From an uncultured Paracoccaceae bacterium (GTDB lineage: Bacteria; Pseudomonadota; Alphaproteobacteria; Rhodobacterales; Rhodobacteraceae), in NCBI GenBank assembly GCA_947498985.1, contig CANMMF010000016.1, forward strand, positions 1-61,503: DNA of 61,503 nt. Reading direction: 5' to 3'. This document shows positions 1 to 7,890 of the stretch, piece after piece. The notes beneath the pieces were generated by a model. The model saw nothing but the letters and a program-made list of their open reading frames with translations. It ran no database searches and was not told where the DNA came from. The position numbers and the translations under genes were made by a program. Within the stretch, counting starts at the first letter, position 1. Each line of letters starts with the position of its first letter.

Positions 1-27
1 TCTCTGCCTGTTCTCATTGGGGCAGAG

Positions 28-71
28 TGTGACACTTCTACTTTGCAGATGTGGGACACTTTAACTTTGCG
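28..71 (+). repeat. IS-terminus-like short repeats at left edge
   Basis: Two tandem related motifs, TGTGACACTTCTACTTTGC (28-46) and TGTGGGACACTTTAACTTTG (50-69). Related motifs occur on the opposite strand at the right edge (61436-61478). Multiple short terminal repeats of this kind resemble the ends of IS21-family elements. No transposase lies next to them, so they are either a remnant or the place where the assembly was cut at an IS copy. The family assignment is from memory and is uncertain. Confidence 0.4.
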
Positions 72-160
72 CGTACACAACGCTGACGTATAATCCGTTT
101 TATGGTAAGCAGGCGCGCGCTCCGAATGCGCGGTGCGTGCCCGTCCGTCCTGCAATGCGG

Positions 161-1264
161 TCAGTCGGGGTGTTTGCGTCCGGCGCGGGCGATCGAGGTG
201 CCCACGGGCAGGATCGACTTGTAATAGAGCGCGGTCAGCTCGCTTTGCCGGTGGGTGCCGGTCTTCACGAAGATCGCCTTCATGTAGCTGCGGACGGTTT
301 CCACCGACAGGGTTGTGGATTTGGCCGCCTCGTTCAGCGTGCCGCCATCCAGCACCACATGGGCGATCTTGCATTCCGACCGGGTCAGACCATGGGCGCG
401 GAAGAAATGTTCGCGCAGCGCCTGGTGATCGGTCTGCGAGTGTTCGAACAGGATGAGCGCCATCGGCGCGCCCCCGGCCCGGGCCAGCGGCGCCACCACC
501 ACCAGCCGCATCGATCCCGCCCGGGTCGAGACCGCCACGATGGAGGTCATCTTGTCGGGCCCGGTGGCCACGGCAATCGCCTCGTGCAGCTGCTGGCGCT
601 GCTTGTCGTCGCGCAGGGTCAGACGGCCGTTCACGATCACCCAGTCGGGATCCTCGGAATCCGGTTTCTCGGCCAGCCGCCCGTCAAGCCCGATCTCGGC
701 CTTGTCGTTGATCATGATGAAGCGCAGCGACAGCGCCTGCAGCGTCGATTCCACCAGGCCTTCGGGCCAGGGCGACCGCTCGTACAGCTCTTCGGTCAGC
801 TGCTGGCGCGCATAGGTGAGCCCGATATTCAGCGCCGCGCGCAGCACCGGTGTCTCGAATTGCGGCATCCGCGGAAAGGCGATGACCGGATAGACACCCA
901 TCACCGGCTTGCCGGCGATCACCGTGTAGTCATCGGCCTTCAGCCAGATCTGGTTGCGGTCGTCGGGATTGCCCAGATCCGGGGCCAGCGCGCCGATCGG
1001 ATTGGAGGTCAGCGCCACCTGCACCGACAGGCAGCGTTCGGCGACCTGCACGATGTCACGATAGGCGGTCGTGGGGCAATCCTCGCAGCGGGTCTGCCAG
1101 CTCGAGGTCATCACGCAGCGCGACTTGTCGAAGAATCCCATCATCGCAACCGGAAGCCCGATCGACCCGCTGATCTGGGTCAGAAGCTCTTCGCGGCGAG
1201 ACAAGACAGTGTGTCTAATGCCCTCGTTGTCGTCCAGCACCAAAATATCCCCCAAAACACTCAC
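161..1264 (-). CDS. LuxR-family transcriptional regulator
   Basis: A 367-residue protein with a C-terminal LuxR/GerE-type helix-turn-helix at about residues 290-350 (LTRSECKIAHVVLDGG, then LSVETVRSYMKAIFVKTG). The HTH recognition helix and the acidic/threonine pattern are intact. The N-terminal ~280 residues show no receiver-domain signature (no typical phospho-acceptor layout) and may be a PAS/GAF-like sensory region; I do not recognise a ligand. It is the only obvious transcription factor in the window. It lies at the end of the minus-strand block encoding RTX proteins and the type I exporter, so control of that block is a reasonable inference. The ATG at 1264 follows an AT-rich leader containing a CGTAA-N6-TTACG dyad (1289-1304) that could be an autoregulatory site. 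Confidence 0.85.
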   Translation of the reverse strand: MSVLGDILVLDDNEGIRHTVLSRREELLTQISGSIGLPVAMMGFFDKSRCVMTSSWQTRCEDCPTTAYRDIVQVAERCLSVQVALTSNPIGALAPDLGNPDDRNQIWLKADDYTVIAGKPVMGVYPVIAFPRMPQFETPVLRAALNIGLTYARQQLTEELYERSPWPEGLVESTLQALSLRFIMINDKAEIGLDGRLAEKPDSEDPDWVIVNGRLTLRDDKQRQQLHEAIAVATGPDKMTSIVAVSTRAGSMRLVVVAPLARAGGAPMALILFEHSQTDHQALREHFFRAHGLTRSECKIAHVVLDGGTLNEAAKSTTLSVETVRSYMKAIFVKTGTHRQSELTALYYKSILPVGTSIARAGRKHPD

Positions 1265-1288
1265 GAAAATGCACGATCAAATAACTGG

Positions 1289-1304
1289 CGTAAAAAGGCT
1301 TACG
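1289..1304. promoter_or_regulatory. Candidate operator dyad upstream of luxR-type gene
   Basis: CGTAA-AAAGGC-TTACG, a 16-bp dyad with 5-bp arms, lies 25 bp upstream of the regulator start. LuxR-type proteins commonly bind dyads of this size. Short palindromes can arise by chance in AT-rich DNA, so this is only a candidate. Confidence 0.25.
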
Positions 1305-1733
1305 TCTCAAAATCAATCATGACGTGGTCCGCCGAAAAATAAAGCACTGGATTGAGTGAAAACTCTTTGTTTCCAGATCTGACCATGTCCGAGCATGTGA
1401 TTCACACCCGAGCGGACAGTACGGCGGCACAATCAGGGGGTCAAGCCAAGTGTATCGATACGCGAAACATTCAACTTGAGGTAATTTCCGCCAAACCACG
1501 GACACGTATTGGCTTTTTCGGAAATGTGCGGAGGGGGGTGTGGGAAATAAGTCAGGAAATCCATACCGGACATCCGGGAATTGCGGCCGGTCTGCTCATC
1601 GAAAAGCAGAGCAGCGGGGCGCGCGGATCTTTTCGGTGTCAGAAACGATGCGGCCGGATTGTTGCCGGATCGGTAAATAGTAACGATCCGGCACTCATGG
1701 TAGGCTCCCCGCGCGGGGTGCTCACACCCCAAA

Positions 1734-1766
1734 GGCACCGCCCCTTTTTTAAAGAAGGGCGGTGCC
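1734..1766. terminator. Hairpin, possible bidirectional terminator
   Basis: Perfect 10-bp stem GGCACCGCCC / GGGCGGTGCC with a T/A-rich 13-nt loop. No T-tract follows the stem directly on either strand, so it is a weak terminator by itself. It lies just upstream of the stronger hairpin at 1822-1850 and downstream of the RTX gene on the minus strand. Confidence 0.45.
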
Positions 1767-1821
1767 CCCGGAGAGCGGATCCAGGATGGGGTTTGTTCCG
1801 AGGTCCGGCACTTCTCCGGTA

Positions 1822-1850
1822 AGAGCGCCCCTCGCGGGGCGCTCTTTTTT
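1822..1850 (+). terminator. Rho-independent terminator (plus orientation)
   Basis: Perfect 10-bp stem AGAGCGCCCC / GGGGCGCTCT, a TCGC tetraloop and a following T-run (1845-1850). The polarity is plus-strand. It also sits 33 bp past the stop of the minus-strand RTX gene, where the same hairpin could act with a weaker U-tract. No plus-strand gene that would need it is evident. Confidence 0.7.
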
Positions 1851-1883
1851 CATCCGGCTTCGGCCATAGACCAGCGGGTCCCC

Positions 1884-3947
1884 TTAGGTGACGTTATCTT
1901 CGCCGAGCAGGTTGATTGCAACACCGCTGCCATCGAAGGACACGTTTGCGTCCTGCTCGAGGTAGTAGTCTGCAATCTGCATCTCGTCAGCGTAGATCGA
2001 CGTATCGCCGGCACGCACGAAGAGATTGAAGTAGCACTCGGGGATCTCGACCCGCGCCGGAACACAATCGACTTCGGCCTGATCCGGGTTGCAGTCCGGC
2101 AGTTCGATGCACTTGTCTTCGAAGACAATGATGCCCTTGCCGTCTTCTTCCCAGTCTCCGGTCTTCTGGAGATAGTCGATCAGAGCGCTTTCGTCGAAGA
2201 ACGGGTCGGTCGGGTCGATGCCTTCCATCTCGTTCACGAGACCTTCGATCAGCACGGAACCACCCAGCGAAGAGGACACGAGCACGTCGTCACCAACGAT
2301 GGTGGCCGACAGGGTGCCTGCGAACTCGGAGTGGAACACGACACGGTCGCCGTTGTCATCGTCGAAGTCGGTGATGACGTTGTCGCCGATCACGGTGCTC
2401 TCAACGTCGCACTCGCCGTCGCCGTCGGTGTCGATCTCGTGACCGAAGACAAAGTCGTCGCCATCTTCACCACCGGTGAGGGTGTCGTTGCCTTCGTCGG
2501 CGATCAGGCAGTCTTCGTCCTTGCCACCGTAGAGATCGTCATTGCCGGTTCCGCCGAGCAGCGTGTCGTTGCCACCGCCGGTCTGGCCCTGGTCACCATA
2601 GAGCGTGTCGCCGCCGACATTACCATAGAGGAAGTCGTCGCCGTTGCCGCCGTCCATGACGTCGGCGCCACGGCCACCGTCCATGGTGTCGTTGCCGTCG
2701 TTGCCGAGCATGTAGTCGGCACCAGTGCCGCCATCCATGCAGTCATCGCCGGTTCCGCCGTCCATGTAGTCGCGGCCTTCATCACCCGCCATGATGTCGT
2801 TGCCGGCATCACCGTAGAGGAAGTCGCCGTCGTCGTTACCACGGATATGGTCGTTGCCTTCACCGCCGGAGATGTAGTCGACGCCGTCGTTACCCGCGAG
2901 GGTGTCGTCGCCCAGTTCACCGTAGATGTCGTCGTCGCCGTCGTCACCGGTCACGACGTCGTCGTCGTAGCCTGCATAGATGACGTCGTCGCCTTCACCG
3001 CCGGAGATGCTGTCGGAGGCTTCGCCACCGGCATTCTGGCCGTCTTCGTTGTCACCCCAGATGGTGTCGTTGCCAAGGCCGCCTTCGATGCAGTCGGCGT
3101 TGTTGTTGCCTTCGATCTTGTCGTCGCCTTCGCCACCGAAGATGACGTCATCGCCGGAACCACCCTGGATGTTGTCTTCGCCGGTACCGCCGGAGATGGC
3201 GTCGTTGCCGAGGCCGCCCAGCAGAGCGTCGTCGCCTTCGCCACCGAAGATGGTGTCGTGTGCGCCGCCACCGTTGATGGTGTCGTGACCGGTGCCGCCG
3301 AAGAGCAGGTCGTGACCGCCGCCACCGTGGATGTAGTCGCAATCTGCGCCACCCGCCATGACGTCATGTCCGGCCTGACCGTACATGGAGTCGTCGCCGG
3401 AGCCACCCACCATGAAGTCGTTGCCGTTGCCGCCGACCATGAAGTCGGTGCCGGACTGACCGGCCATGCAGTCGTCGCCGTCGCCGCCATGCATCCAGTC
3501 ACCGCCTGCGCCACCGATCAGAAGATCGAAGCCGTCCTGGCCGTACATGGAATCGTGGCCGTCGCCGCCGAGCATGAAGTCGGAGCCGTTGCCGCCTGCG
3601 AGAGTGTCGTCACCCACGCCACCGGCCAGCGCGTCTTCGCCGTTGCCGCCCTGCAGCTCGTCATTGCCGCCAACGGTGTCCGAGAACTCGTCGCCAAGCA
3701 GGATGTCGTTGCCGTTGTTGCCATAGAGGAAGTCGTCGCCACCGTCGCCGCGCAGGAAGTCGTTGCCGCCGTTGCCGAGGATCGCGTTTGCGTTCTCATT
3801 GCCGCGGATGTGGTCGTCTTCACCCAGACCTTTGCCGCGGTTCACGCCAGCGTCCGCGAAGTTGCCGTTGTCGCTGTTCGGCGTGCCACCGAGCCAGGTC
3901 GCGCCGCCGACAAGCGTCCATGCGTCTTGCCATTTCGTTAGTGCCAT
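1884..3947 (-). CDS. RTX (haemolysin-type Ca2+-binding repeat) secreted protein, Met/Cys-containing
   Basis: A 687-residue acidic protein. Nonapeptide RTX repeats (GGxGxDxhx) run from about residue 45 to 500, more than thirty units. Such repeats fold as Ca2+-bound beta-rolls after type I secretion. A non-repetitive C-terminal ~180 residues follows and may carry the export signal. No N-terminal signal peptide is present, as expected for type I substrates. Many repeats carry Met at the hydrophobic position (DYMDGG, DFMVGG), and there are ten cysteines, four of them near the C-terminus; Cys is rare in RTX proteins. The gene sits downstream of the exporter pair (4365-7417), separated by a 417-bp AT-rich leader with an operator-like dyad, so it probably has its own strong promoter. 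Adhesin or matrix protein is the likely role; no enzymatic domain is visible. Confidence 0.9.
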   Translation of the reverse strand: MALTKWQDAWTLVGGATWLGGTPNSDNGNFADAGVNRGKGLGEDDHIRGNENANAILGNGGNDFLRGDGGDDFLYGNNGNDILLGDEFSDTVGGNDELQGGNGEDALAGGVGDDTLAGGNGSDFMLGGDGHDSMYGQDGFDLLIGGAGGDWMHGGDGDDCMAGQSGTDFMVGGNGNDFMVGGSGDDSMYGQAGHDVMAGGADCDYIHGGGGHDLLFGGTGHDTINGGGAHDTIFGGEGDDALLGGLGNDAISGGTGEDNIQGGSGDDVIFGGEGDDKIEGNNNADCIEGGLGNDTIWGDNEDGQNAGGEASDSISGGEGDDVIYAGYDDDVVTGDDGDDDIYGELGDDTLAGNDGVDYISGGEGNDHIRGNDDGDFLYGDAGNDIMAGDEGRDYMDGGTGDDCMDGGTGADYMLGNDGNDTMDGGRGADVMDGGNGDDFLYGNVGGDTLYGDQGQTGGGNDTLLGGTGNDDLYGGKDEDCLIADEGNDTLTGGEDGDDFVFGHEIDTDGDGECDVESTVIGDNVITDFDDDNGDRVVFHSEFAGTLSATIVGDDVLVSSSLGGSVLIEGLVNEMEGIDPTDPFFDESALIDYLQKTGDWEEDGKGIIVFEDKCIELPDCNPDQAEVDCVPARVEIPECYFNLFVRAGDTSIYADEMQIADYYLEQDANVSFDGSGVAINLLGEDNVT

Positions 3948-3953
3948 TGGTTA

Positions 3954-3964
3954 ACCCCCAAATG
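3954..3964. promoter_or_regulatory. Half-site repeat overlapping RTX ribosome-binding region
   Basis: ACCCCCAAATG (plus strand) repeats exactly the first 11 bases of the dyad at 4090-4105. On the minus strand it reads CATTTGGGGGT and lies just upstream of the RTX ATG (3947), so its G-run may be the Shine-Dalgarno sequence. It could alternatively be a second operator contact. Confidence 0.35.
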
Positions 3965-4089
3965 CGGTTTTAAAAAAAGACGCTGATCGACCGGGCGTGC
4001 TCCCACGAAATTCCCGGGCCCGAACAGCATATCCCACCCCGTAATGAGATGGGCATTAACGATTTGATCACCTATTGGGCATGCGAAAT

Positions 4090-4105
4090 ACCCCCAAATG
4101 GGGGT
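4090..4105. promoter_or_regulatory. Perfect 16-bp dyad, candidate operator
   Basis: ACCCCC-AAAT-GGGGGT, 143 bp upstream of the RTX start in AT-rich DNA. The size suits a dimeric HTH regulator. A similar 16-bp dyad (ACTCCTTCAGGGGAGT) lies at 7554-7569, upstream of the exporter genes. The same regulator, perhaps the LuxR-type protein at 161-1264, could act at both sites. Confidence 0.45.
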
Positions 4106-4263
4106 AAATGTGAAATAAATGCGGCGAAATTAATATGGAAAAAATTCCCGATATCGAGAATTGAATTCAACTTTAACGATAATTAAGAGGTGAATACAAC
4201 CATACGGGGAACTGAATTACCAACTTCCCCAAATTATAAGGATAAACGGGACCTGTCACGCAA

Positions 4264-4303
4264 TAAATCACGAATGCGCAGAGAGTCGCGCATTCGTGAT
4301 TTA
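4264..4303. terminator. Long perfect stem-loop after the HlyD-type gene
   Basis: TAAATCACGAATGCGC (4264-4279) pairs perfectly with GCGCATTCGTGATTTA (4288-4303) around an 8-nt loop. It lies 61 bp past the stop of the minus-strand adaptor gene. No long T-run follows, so it may be a factor-assisted terminator, an RNA-stabilising or processing hairpin, or a binding site. Confidence 0.5.
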
Positions 4304-4364
4304 ATTCGCAGTATCGGGCCGGTGCCAAATATGGCTTTTTCGGGCCTTCGCAGAGGCGGCGCGC

Positions 4365-5678
4365 TCAGGTGCCGTCGCGCATCGCCTTCGACATGTAGCG
4401 GGTCAGCGGCGCCGTCAGATAGTTCATCGGCGTGTGCTCCCCGGTGCGGATGAAGGCATCCGCGGGCATGCCGGGAATCAGCACCTGGTCCTCGGCGAGC
4501 TTGGAGAGCTCCTCCTTGGGCAGGTTCACCTCGGCGAGGTAATAGGACATCCCGGTCGTATTGTCGGTGAAAGCGTCCGGAGAGACCCGCGTGATCGAGC
4601 CGATGAGGTCGGGTGTGCTGCGCATGTCGAAGGCCTGGAACCGCAGCACCACCTCCTGCTGGGCATGCACCTTGTTGACATCCACCGGATCGACCCGGGC
4701 CTCGATCACCAGCGGCCGGTCCTGCGGAACCAGGAACAGCAGCGGATCGGCCGGGCGCACAACCGAGCGCGGCCCGTAGACCTGCAGGTCGTAGACGATG
4801 CCCGAGGCCGGCGCGCGGATATCCATCCGGTCGAGCCGGGTCAGCAGCGCCTCGCGGCGCTCATGGGCCTCGACCTCGCTGATCTGCAGGTCGCGCAGCT
4901 GGGTGATCGAATCCTCGCGCCGCTGGGTCTGCAGCTGCAGCGTCTGGATGCCGATCTCGGCATTGCGCTCCATCGCCTGGCCGCGCCGCGCGATCAGCTC
5001 GCCCTGCAGCCCGGCCAGCCGGGCCTCCTCGCGCTGCAGCGACAGCACCCGCGAGGATTGCGCCAGGCCGCGCTCGAGCAGGCTCTTCTGCACGGCGGTT
5101 TCCTCGCCGATCAGCTTGGCCTGGCGTTCGCCGGCGTCCATCTGCGCGTCGATGCCCTCGATCTGGTTCTTCAGCTGCGCCCGCTGGTTTTCCAGCTGGG
5201 TCAGCGTCTTGGCGAGGTTTTCGCGCCGCGCCTCGAACAGCCGGGTCTGACCGTCGATCAGGGCGGCCACCTCGGGATCGGCCTCGGCGATCTCCAGCAG
5301 CTCGCTGTCGAAGCTGATGGTCTCGGCCTCGTCGCGCTCGGCCTCGAGACGGCCGCGGCGGGCCATCAGCTCGTAAAGCTGGTTCTCGGTGATCGTCAGC
5401 TGCGACTTGAGATCGGTGGGATCGAGCTGGATCAGAAGCTGGCCCGCATCCACATTGTCGCCTTCCTCGATGAAGACCTCCTGCACGATCCCGCCATCGA
5501 TATGCTGCACCGCCTGGCGGTTCTGGTCGACCACGATGCGCCCGGCGGCAATCACCGCGCCGTCGAGCTTGGCCCCCATCGCCCAGCCGCCAAGGCCGAA
5601 GACAAACAGCGCCACGGCCCCGAAGCCCACCACCATCGGCATGCGCGACGAAAACAAAGATGCATCCTTGCGGTTCAT
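4365..5678 (-). CDS. Type I secretion membrane fusion protein (HlyD/PrtE family)
   Basis: A 437-residue periplasmic adaptor linking the inner-membrane ABC exporter to an outer-membrane TolC-type channel. One N-terminal transmembrane helix (about 15-36, VVGFGAVALFVFGLGG) is followed by a lipoyl/barrel-sandwich half (GGIVQEVFIEEGDNVDAGQ), a long coiled-coil hairpin (about 95-290) and a second lipoyl half (IRAPASGIVYDLQVYGP). The C-terminus is the conserved beta domain of the family. The length matches PrtE/HlyD adaptors. The start overlaps the stop of the ABC gene (ATGA, 5675-5678), so the two are translationally coupled. No outer-membrane partner is encoded in the window. Confidence 0.95.
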   Translation of the reverse strand: MNRKDASLFSSRMPMVVGFGAVALFVFGLGGWAMGAKLDGAVIAAGRIVVDQNRQAVQHIDGGIVQEVFIEEGDNVDAGQLLIQLDPTDLKSQLTITENQLYELMARRGRLEAERDEAETISFDSELLEIAEADPEVAALIDGQTRLFEARRENLAKTLTQLENQRAQLKNQIEGIDAQMDAGERQAKLIGEETAVQKSLLERGLAQSSRVLSLQREEARLAGLQGELIARRGQAMERNAEIGIQTLQLQTQRREDSITQLRDLQISEVEAHERREALLTRLDRMDIRAPASGIVYDLQVYGPRSVVRPADPLLFLVPQDRPLVIEARVDPVDVNKVHAQQEVVLRFQAFDMRSTPDLIGSITRVSPDAFTDNTTGMSYYLAEVNLPKEELSKLAEDQVLIPGMPADAFIRTGEHTPMNYLTAPLTRYMSKAMRDGT

Positions 5679-7417
5679 GACAGGCCTCCTGCCGCGGTCT
5701 TGCGGATCACCTGAACGTTGTTGGACAGCACTTCCGACATCACCTTCTCACGCGGTCCCCAGGCGCGGACGGTGCCGTCCTCGAGGATCAGCAGCCGTTC
5801 GCATTCCTTGATGGCCGCGGGACGGTGGGCCATGATCACCACGCTGCCGCCGCCCTCTTTCATGGCGGTGATCGCCTGGTTGAGGGCGATCGAGCCTTCG
5901 TTGTCGAGGTTGGAATTGGGCTCGTCGAGCACCAGCAGCACCGGGTTGCCGTAAAGCGCGCGGGCCAGTCCCAGACGCTGGACCTGGCCGCCCGAAAGCT
6001 GCGTGCCGATGGCCTGCACCGGGGTGTTGTAGCCCTGCGGCAGACGCAGGATCATATCATGCGCGGCGGCCCGCTTGGCGGCGTCGATGACGCGCTCGGA
6101 ATCGTAATCCTTGGCCAGGCGCGCGATGTTCTCGGCGATCGTGCCGTCGAACAGCGACACCCGCTGCGGCAGGTAGCCGATATACTGCGCCAGTTTCTCG
6201 GGATGGTACTGGTGCAGCGGCGCGCCATCGAGCGTGATCTTGCCGGCCGAGATCGGCCAGAGCCCGGTGATCGCGCGGCCCAGGGTCGATTTGCCGGACC
6301 CGCTGGGGCCGATCACGCCGACCGCCTCGCCGGGCTGCACTTCGAGGCTGACCTGGCGCAGCGTGGCATTGGTGCCCTGCGGCGGGCGCAGCGAGATGTT
6401 CTGCACCTTGAGCTGGCCCTTGGGCCGCGGCAGTTCGACCAGCGCGGAATCCTCGGGCACTTCCGACAGCAGCGTGGCCAGGTTGTCCCAGGCGCGGCGC
6501 GTGCGCTGCACCGTGGGCCACTGGTTCACCACCGTCTCGACCGGCGCCAGCGCGCGGCCCAGCAGGATCGACGAGGCGATCATCACGCCGGGCGTGATCT
6601 CGCCGCGCAGCACCAGCAGCGCGCCAAGGCCCAGGATCGCCGATTGCAGGAACAGCCGGAAGGTCTTGGACAGGGTCGAGAAATTGCCGCCCAGATCGCT
6701 CGAGCGCAGGCCCTGGGTCAGCGCCTTTTCGCGCGCCAGGGACCATTTGTCGAACGCGTTGGACTGCATGCCGAGGCTGCGGATCGAATCCGCCTCGTTC
6801 TGCAGCTGTTCGGAATAGCGGTCCGCCAGGAAGCCCGACACCGACGCCTTGACCGAGCTGGTGCGGGTCACAAGCTGGTTCGCCACCGCGCAGAGGATCA
6901 GGATCATGCCGCCGCAGAAGGCAAACAGGCCGATCAGCGGGTGAAACAGGCTCAGGCCGATCAGGAAGAGCGGCGCAAACGGGGCGTCGAACATCGACGA
7001 GAAGATGCTGGAGCCGTAAAAGCGCCGCATCGCCTCGAGATCCTGCAGCTGTTTGCCAGCGCCGGTTGTCTCGTTGATCTCGTGATCGGTGGAGGCGCGC
7101 TTGATCATCGCCTGGAAGACCCGCTTGTCCAGCTTGATCTGGAAGCGCGTGCCCAGACGCGACAGCACCCGGCTGCGGGCCCAGTCGAGCACCCCCATGA
7201 TCAGGAACAGCAGCGCCATCACGCCGACCAGTGCGATCAACGTGGGCTCTGACCGCGCGCTCAGGACCCGGTCATAGGTCTGCAGCATGAAGAGCGGGCC
7301 CGTCAGCATCAGCAAGTTCACAAACACGCTGAAAAATCCGGCGGTCCAGAGCAGCCCACGTAAATCTTTTTTGGCTTCCCTCAGTTCAGAAAGCCCAGAA
7401 ATCTTATCATCCGACAT
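5675..7417 (-). CDS. Type I secretion ABC transporter, PrtD-type permease/ATPase
   Basis: A 580-residue fused permease-ATPase that energises export of C-terminal-signal proteins. It has an N-terminal six-helix ABC membrane domain (about 20-320). The nucleotide-binding domain has Walker A GPSGSGKST (about 369), signature LSGGQVQRLG (about 472), Walker B LLVLDEPNSN (about 491) and the H-loop MAHRP. It lacks the N-terminal C39-like domain of HlyB, which places it with PrtD exporters of metalloproteases and RTX proteins. I use the ATG at 7417, preceded by GGGGGG about 10 nt upstream, rather than an in-frame GTG at 7438. Likely substrates encoded here are the RTX proteins at 1884-3947 and 7891-10479 and the serralysin at 35514-37667. 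Confidence 0.95.
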   Translation of the reverse strand: MSDDKISGLSELREAKKDLRGLLWTAGFFSVFVNLLMLTGPLFMLQTYDRVLSARSEPTLIALVGVMALLFLIMGVLDWARSRVLSRLGTRFQIKLDKRVFQAMIKRASTDHEINETTGAGKQLQDLEAMRRFYGSSIFSSMFDAPFAPLFLIGLSLFHPLIGLFAFCGGMILILCAVANQLVTRTSSVKASVSGFLADRYSEQLQNEADSIRSLGMQSNAFDKWSLAREKALTQGLRSSDLGGNFSTLSKTFRLFLQSAILGLGALLVLRGEITPGVMIASSILLGRALAPVETVVNQWPTVQRTRRAWDNLATLLSEVPEDSALVELPRPKGQLKVQNISLRPPQGTNATLRQVSLEVQPGEAVGVIGPSGSGKSTLGRAITGLWPISAGKITLDGAPLHQYHPEKLAQYIGYLPQRVSLFDGTIAENIARLAKDYDSERVIDAAKRAAAHDMILRLPQGYNTPVQAIGTQLSGGQVQRLGLARALYGNPVLLVLDEPNSNLDNEGSIALNQAITAMKEGGGSVVIMAHRPAAIKECERLLILEDGTVRAWGPREKVMSEVLSNNVQVIRKTAAGGLS

Positions 7418-7890
7418 GCACACGAACCCCCCGTGCACAAAAATAAAGAACTCAAGCCCGGTTCAAACCGCCCGGCCCACTACGAAAATATCCGCGCTCA
7501 TGTACCAGCTTGGTGAAAGTGGTCGGCAAAAGGCAGCCTAGAGAGGCTATCGCACTCCTTCAGGGGAGTCACGATTTATTAACTTTCTTGTCAGCGAGAT
7601 CGGGCTCGAATCGCTGTTTAGCGTTAACGATACCACAATATATGGGGATTCACTGCGGCTTTTCGGCCACATGTGGGTGTGCCTTCCGGTCAAGCTCACG
7701 CGGAAGTGTGCCCGGGACCGACGCGGCTGGCGGGACAGTCAAGTGTGCTGTCCCGGTATTGTCCACGGGTTGGGCAATTCCGCGCCGAAATCTCGATTCG
7801 GAACGGCGCCGCGCGGCCCTCCGGGGCCCTCCGCGATCGTCTGCGGGGCTCTCGGCGCGGGGGGTCTTCGGGCCGCGCGGCGGCGCGGGA
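7418..7890. other. Intergenic region upstream of the exporter genes
   Basis: About 470 bp between the second RTX gene and the ABC gene, both on minus. The part nearest the ABC gene (7440-7650) is AT-rich and holds the dyad at 7554-7569; it is the likely exporter promoter region. The remainder is GC-rich with no accepted gene. Confidence 0.5.
7554..7569. promoter_or_regulatory. 16-bp dyad upstream of the exporter operon
   Basis: ACTCC-TTCAGG-GGAGT, about 137 bp upstream of the ABC start. It shares length and the AC-CC / GG-GT frame with the dyad at 4090-4105 in front of the first RTX gene. A shared regulator is plausible but unproven. Confidence 0.35.

Larger units (their letters stand above)
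1265..1883. other. Intergenic region between luxR-type gene and RTX gene
   Basis: About 620 bp with lower GC than its neighbours and no convincing gene. The luxR-type gene starts leftward from it and the RTX gene ends at its right edge. It contains a dyad near the luxR start (1289-1304) and two hairpins near 1734-1850, the second being a textbook plus-strand terminator. A 156-codon open frame on the plus strand (1352-1822) has no family resemblance and its last codons run into the terminator hairpin. The plus-strand terminator suggests an unannotated plus-strand transcript, possibly a small RNA. Confidence 0.6.
3948..4364. other. AT-rich leader of the RTX gene
   Basis: About 417 bp and unusually AT-rich for this replicon, between the HlyD-type gene and the RTX gene, both on minus. 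It holds a perfect dyad (4090-4105), a repeat of half of it over the RTX ribosome-binding region (3954-3964) and a 16-bp perfect stem-loop (4264-4303). No coding sequence was accepted. The layout fits a dedicated regulated promoter with a long 5' leader for an abundant secreted protein. Confidence 0.6.

Noticed and set aside
1246-1259. ATCCCCCAAAAC similar to the RTX operator half-site, at the luxR start
   Set aside because: It lies inside the first codons of the regulator gene and lacks the second arm, so it is probably chance.
1352-1822. A 156-codon plus-strand frame in the first intergenic region
   Set aside because: Composition is unlike a protein, there is no good ribosome-binding site and it runs into the terminator hairpin.
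2331-3941. A 536-codon open frame on the plus strand opposite the first RTX gene
   Set aside because: It is an antisense mirror of the GGxGxD repeats, giving a Val/Ala-rich periodic protein with no family resemblance.
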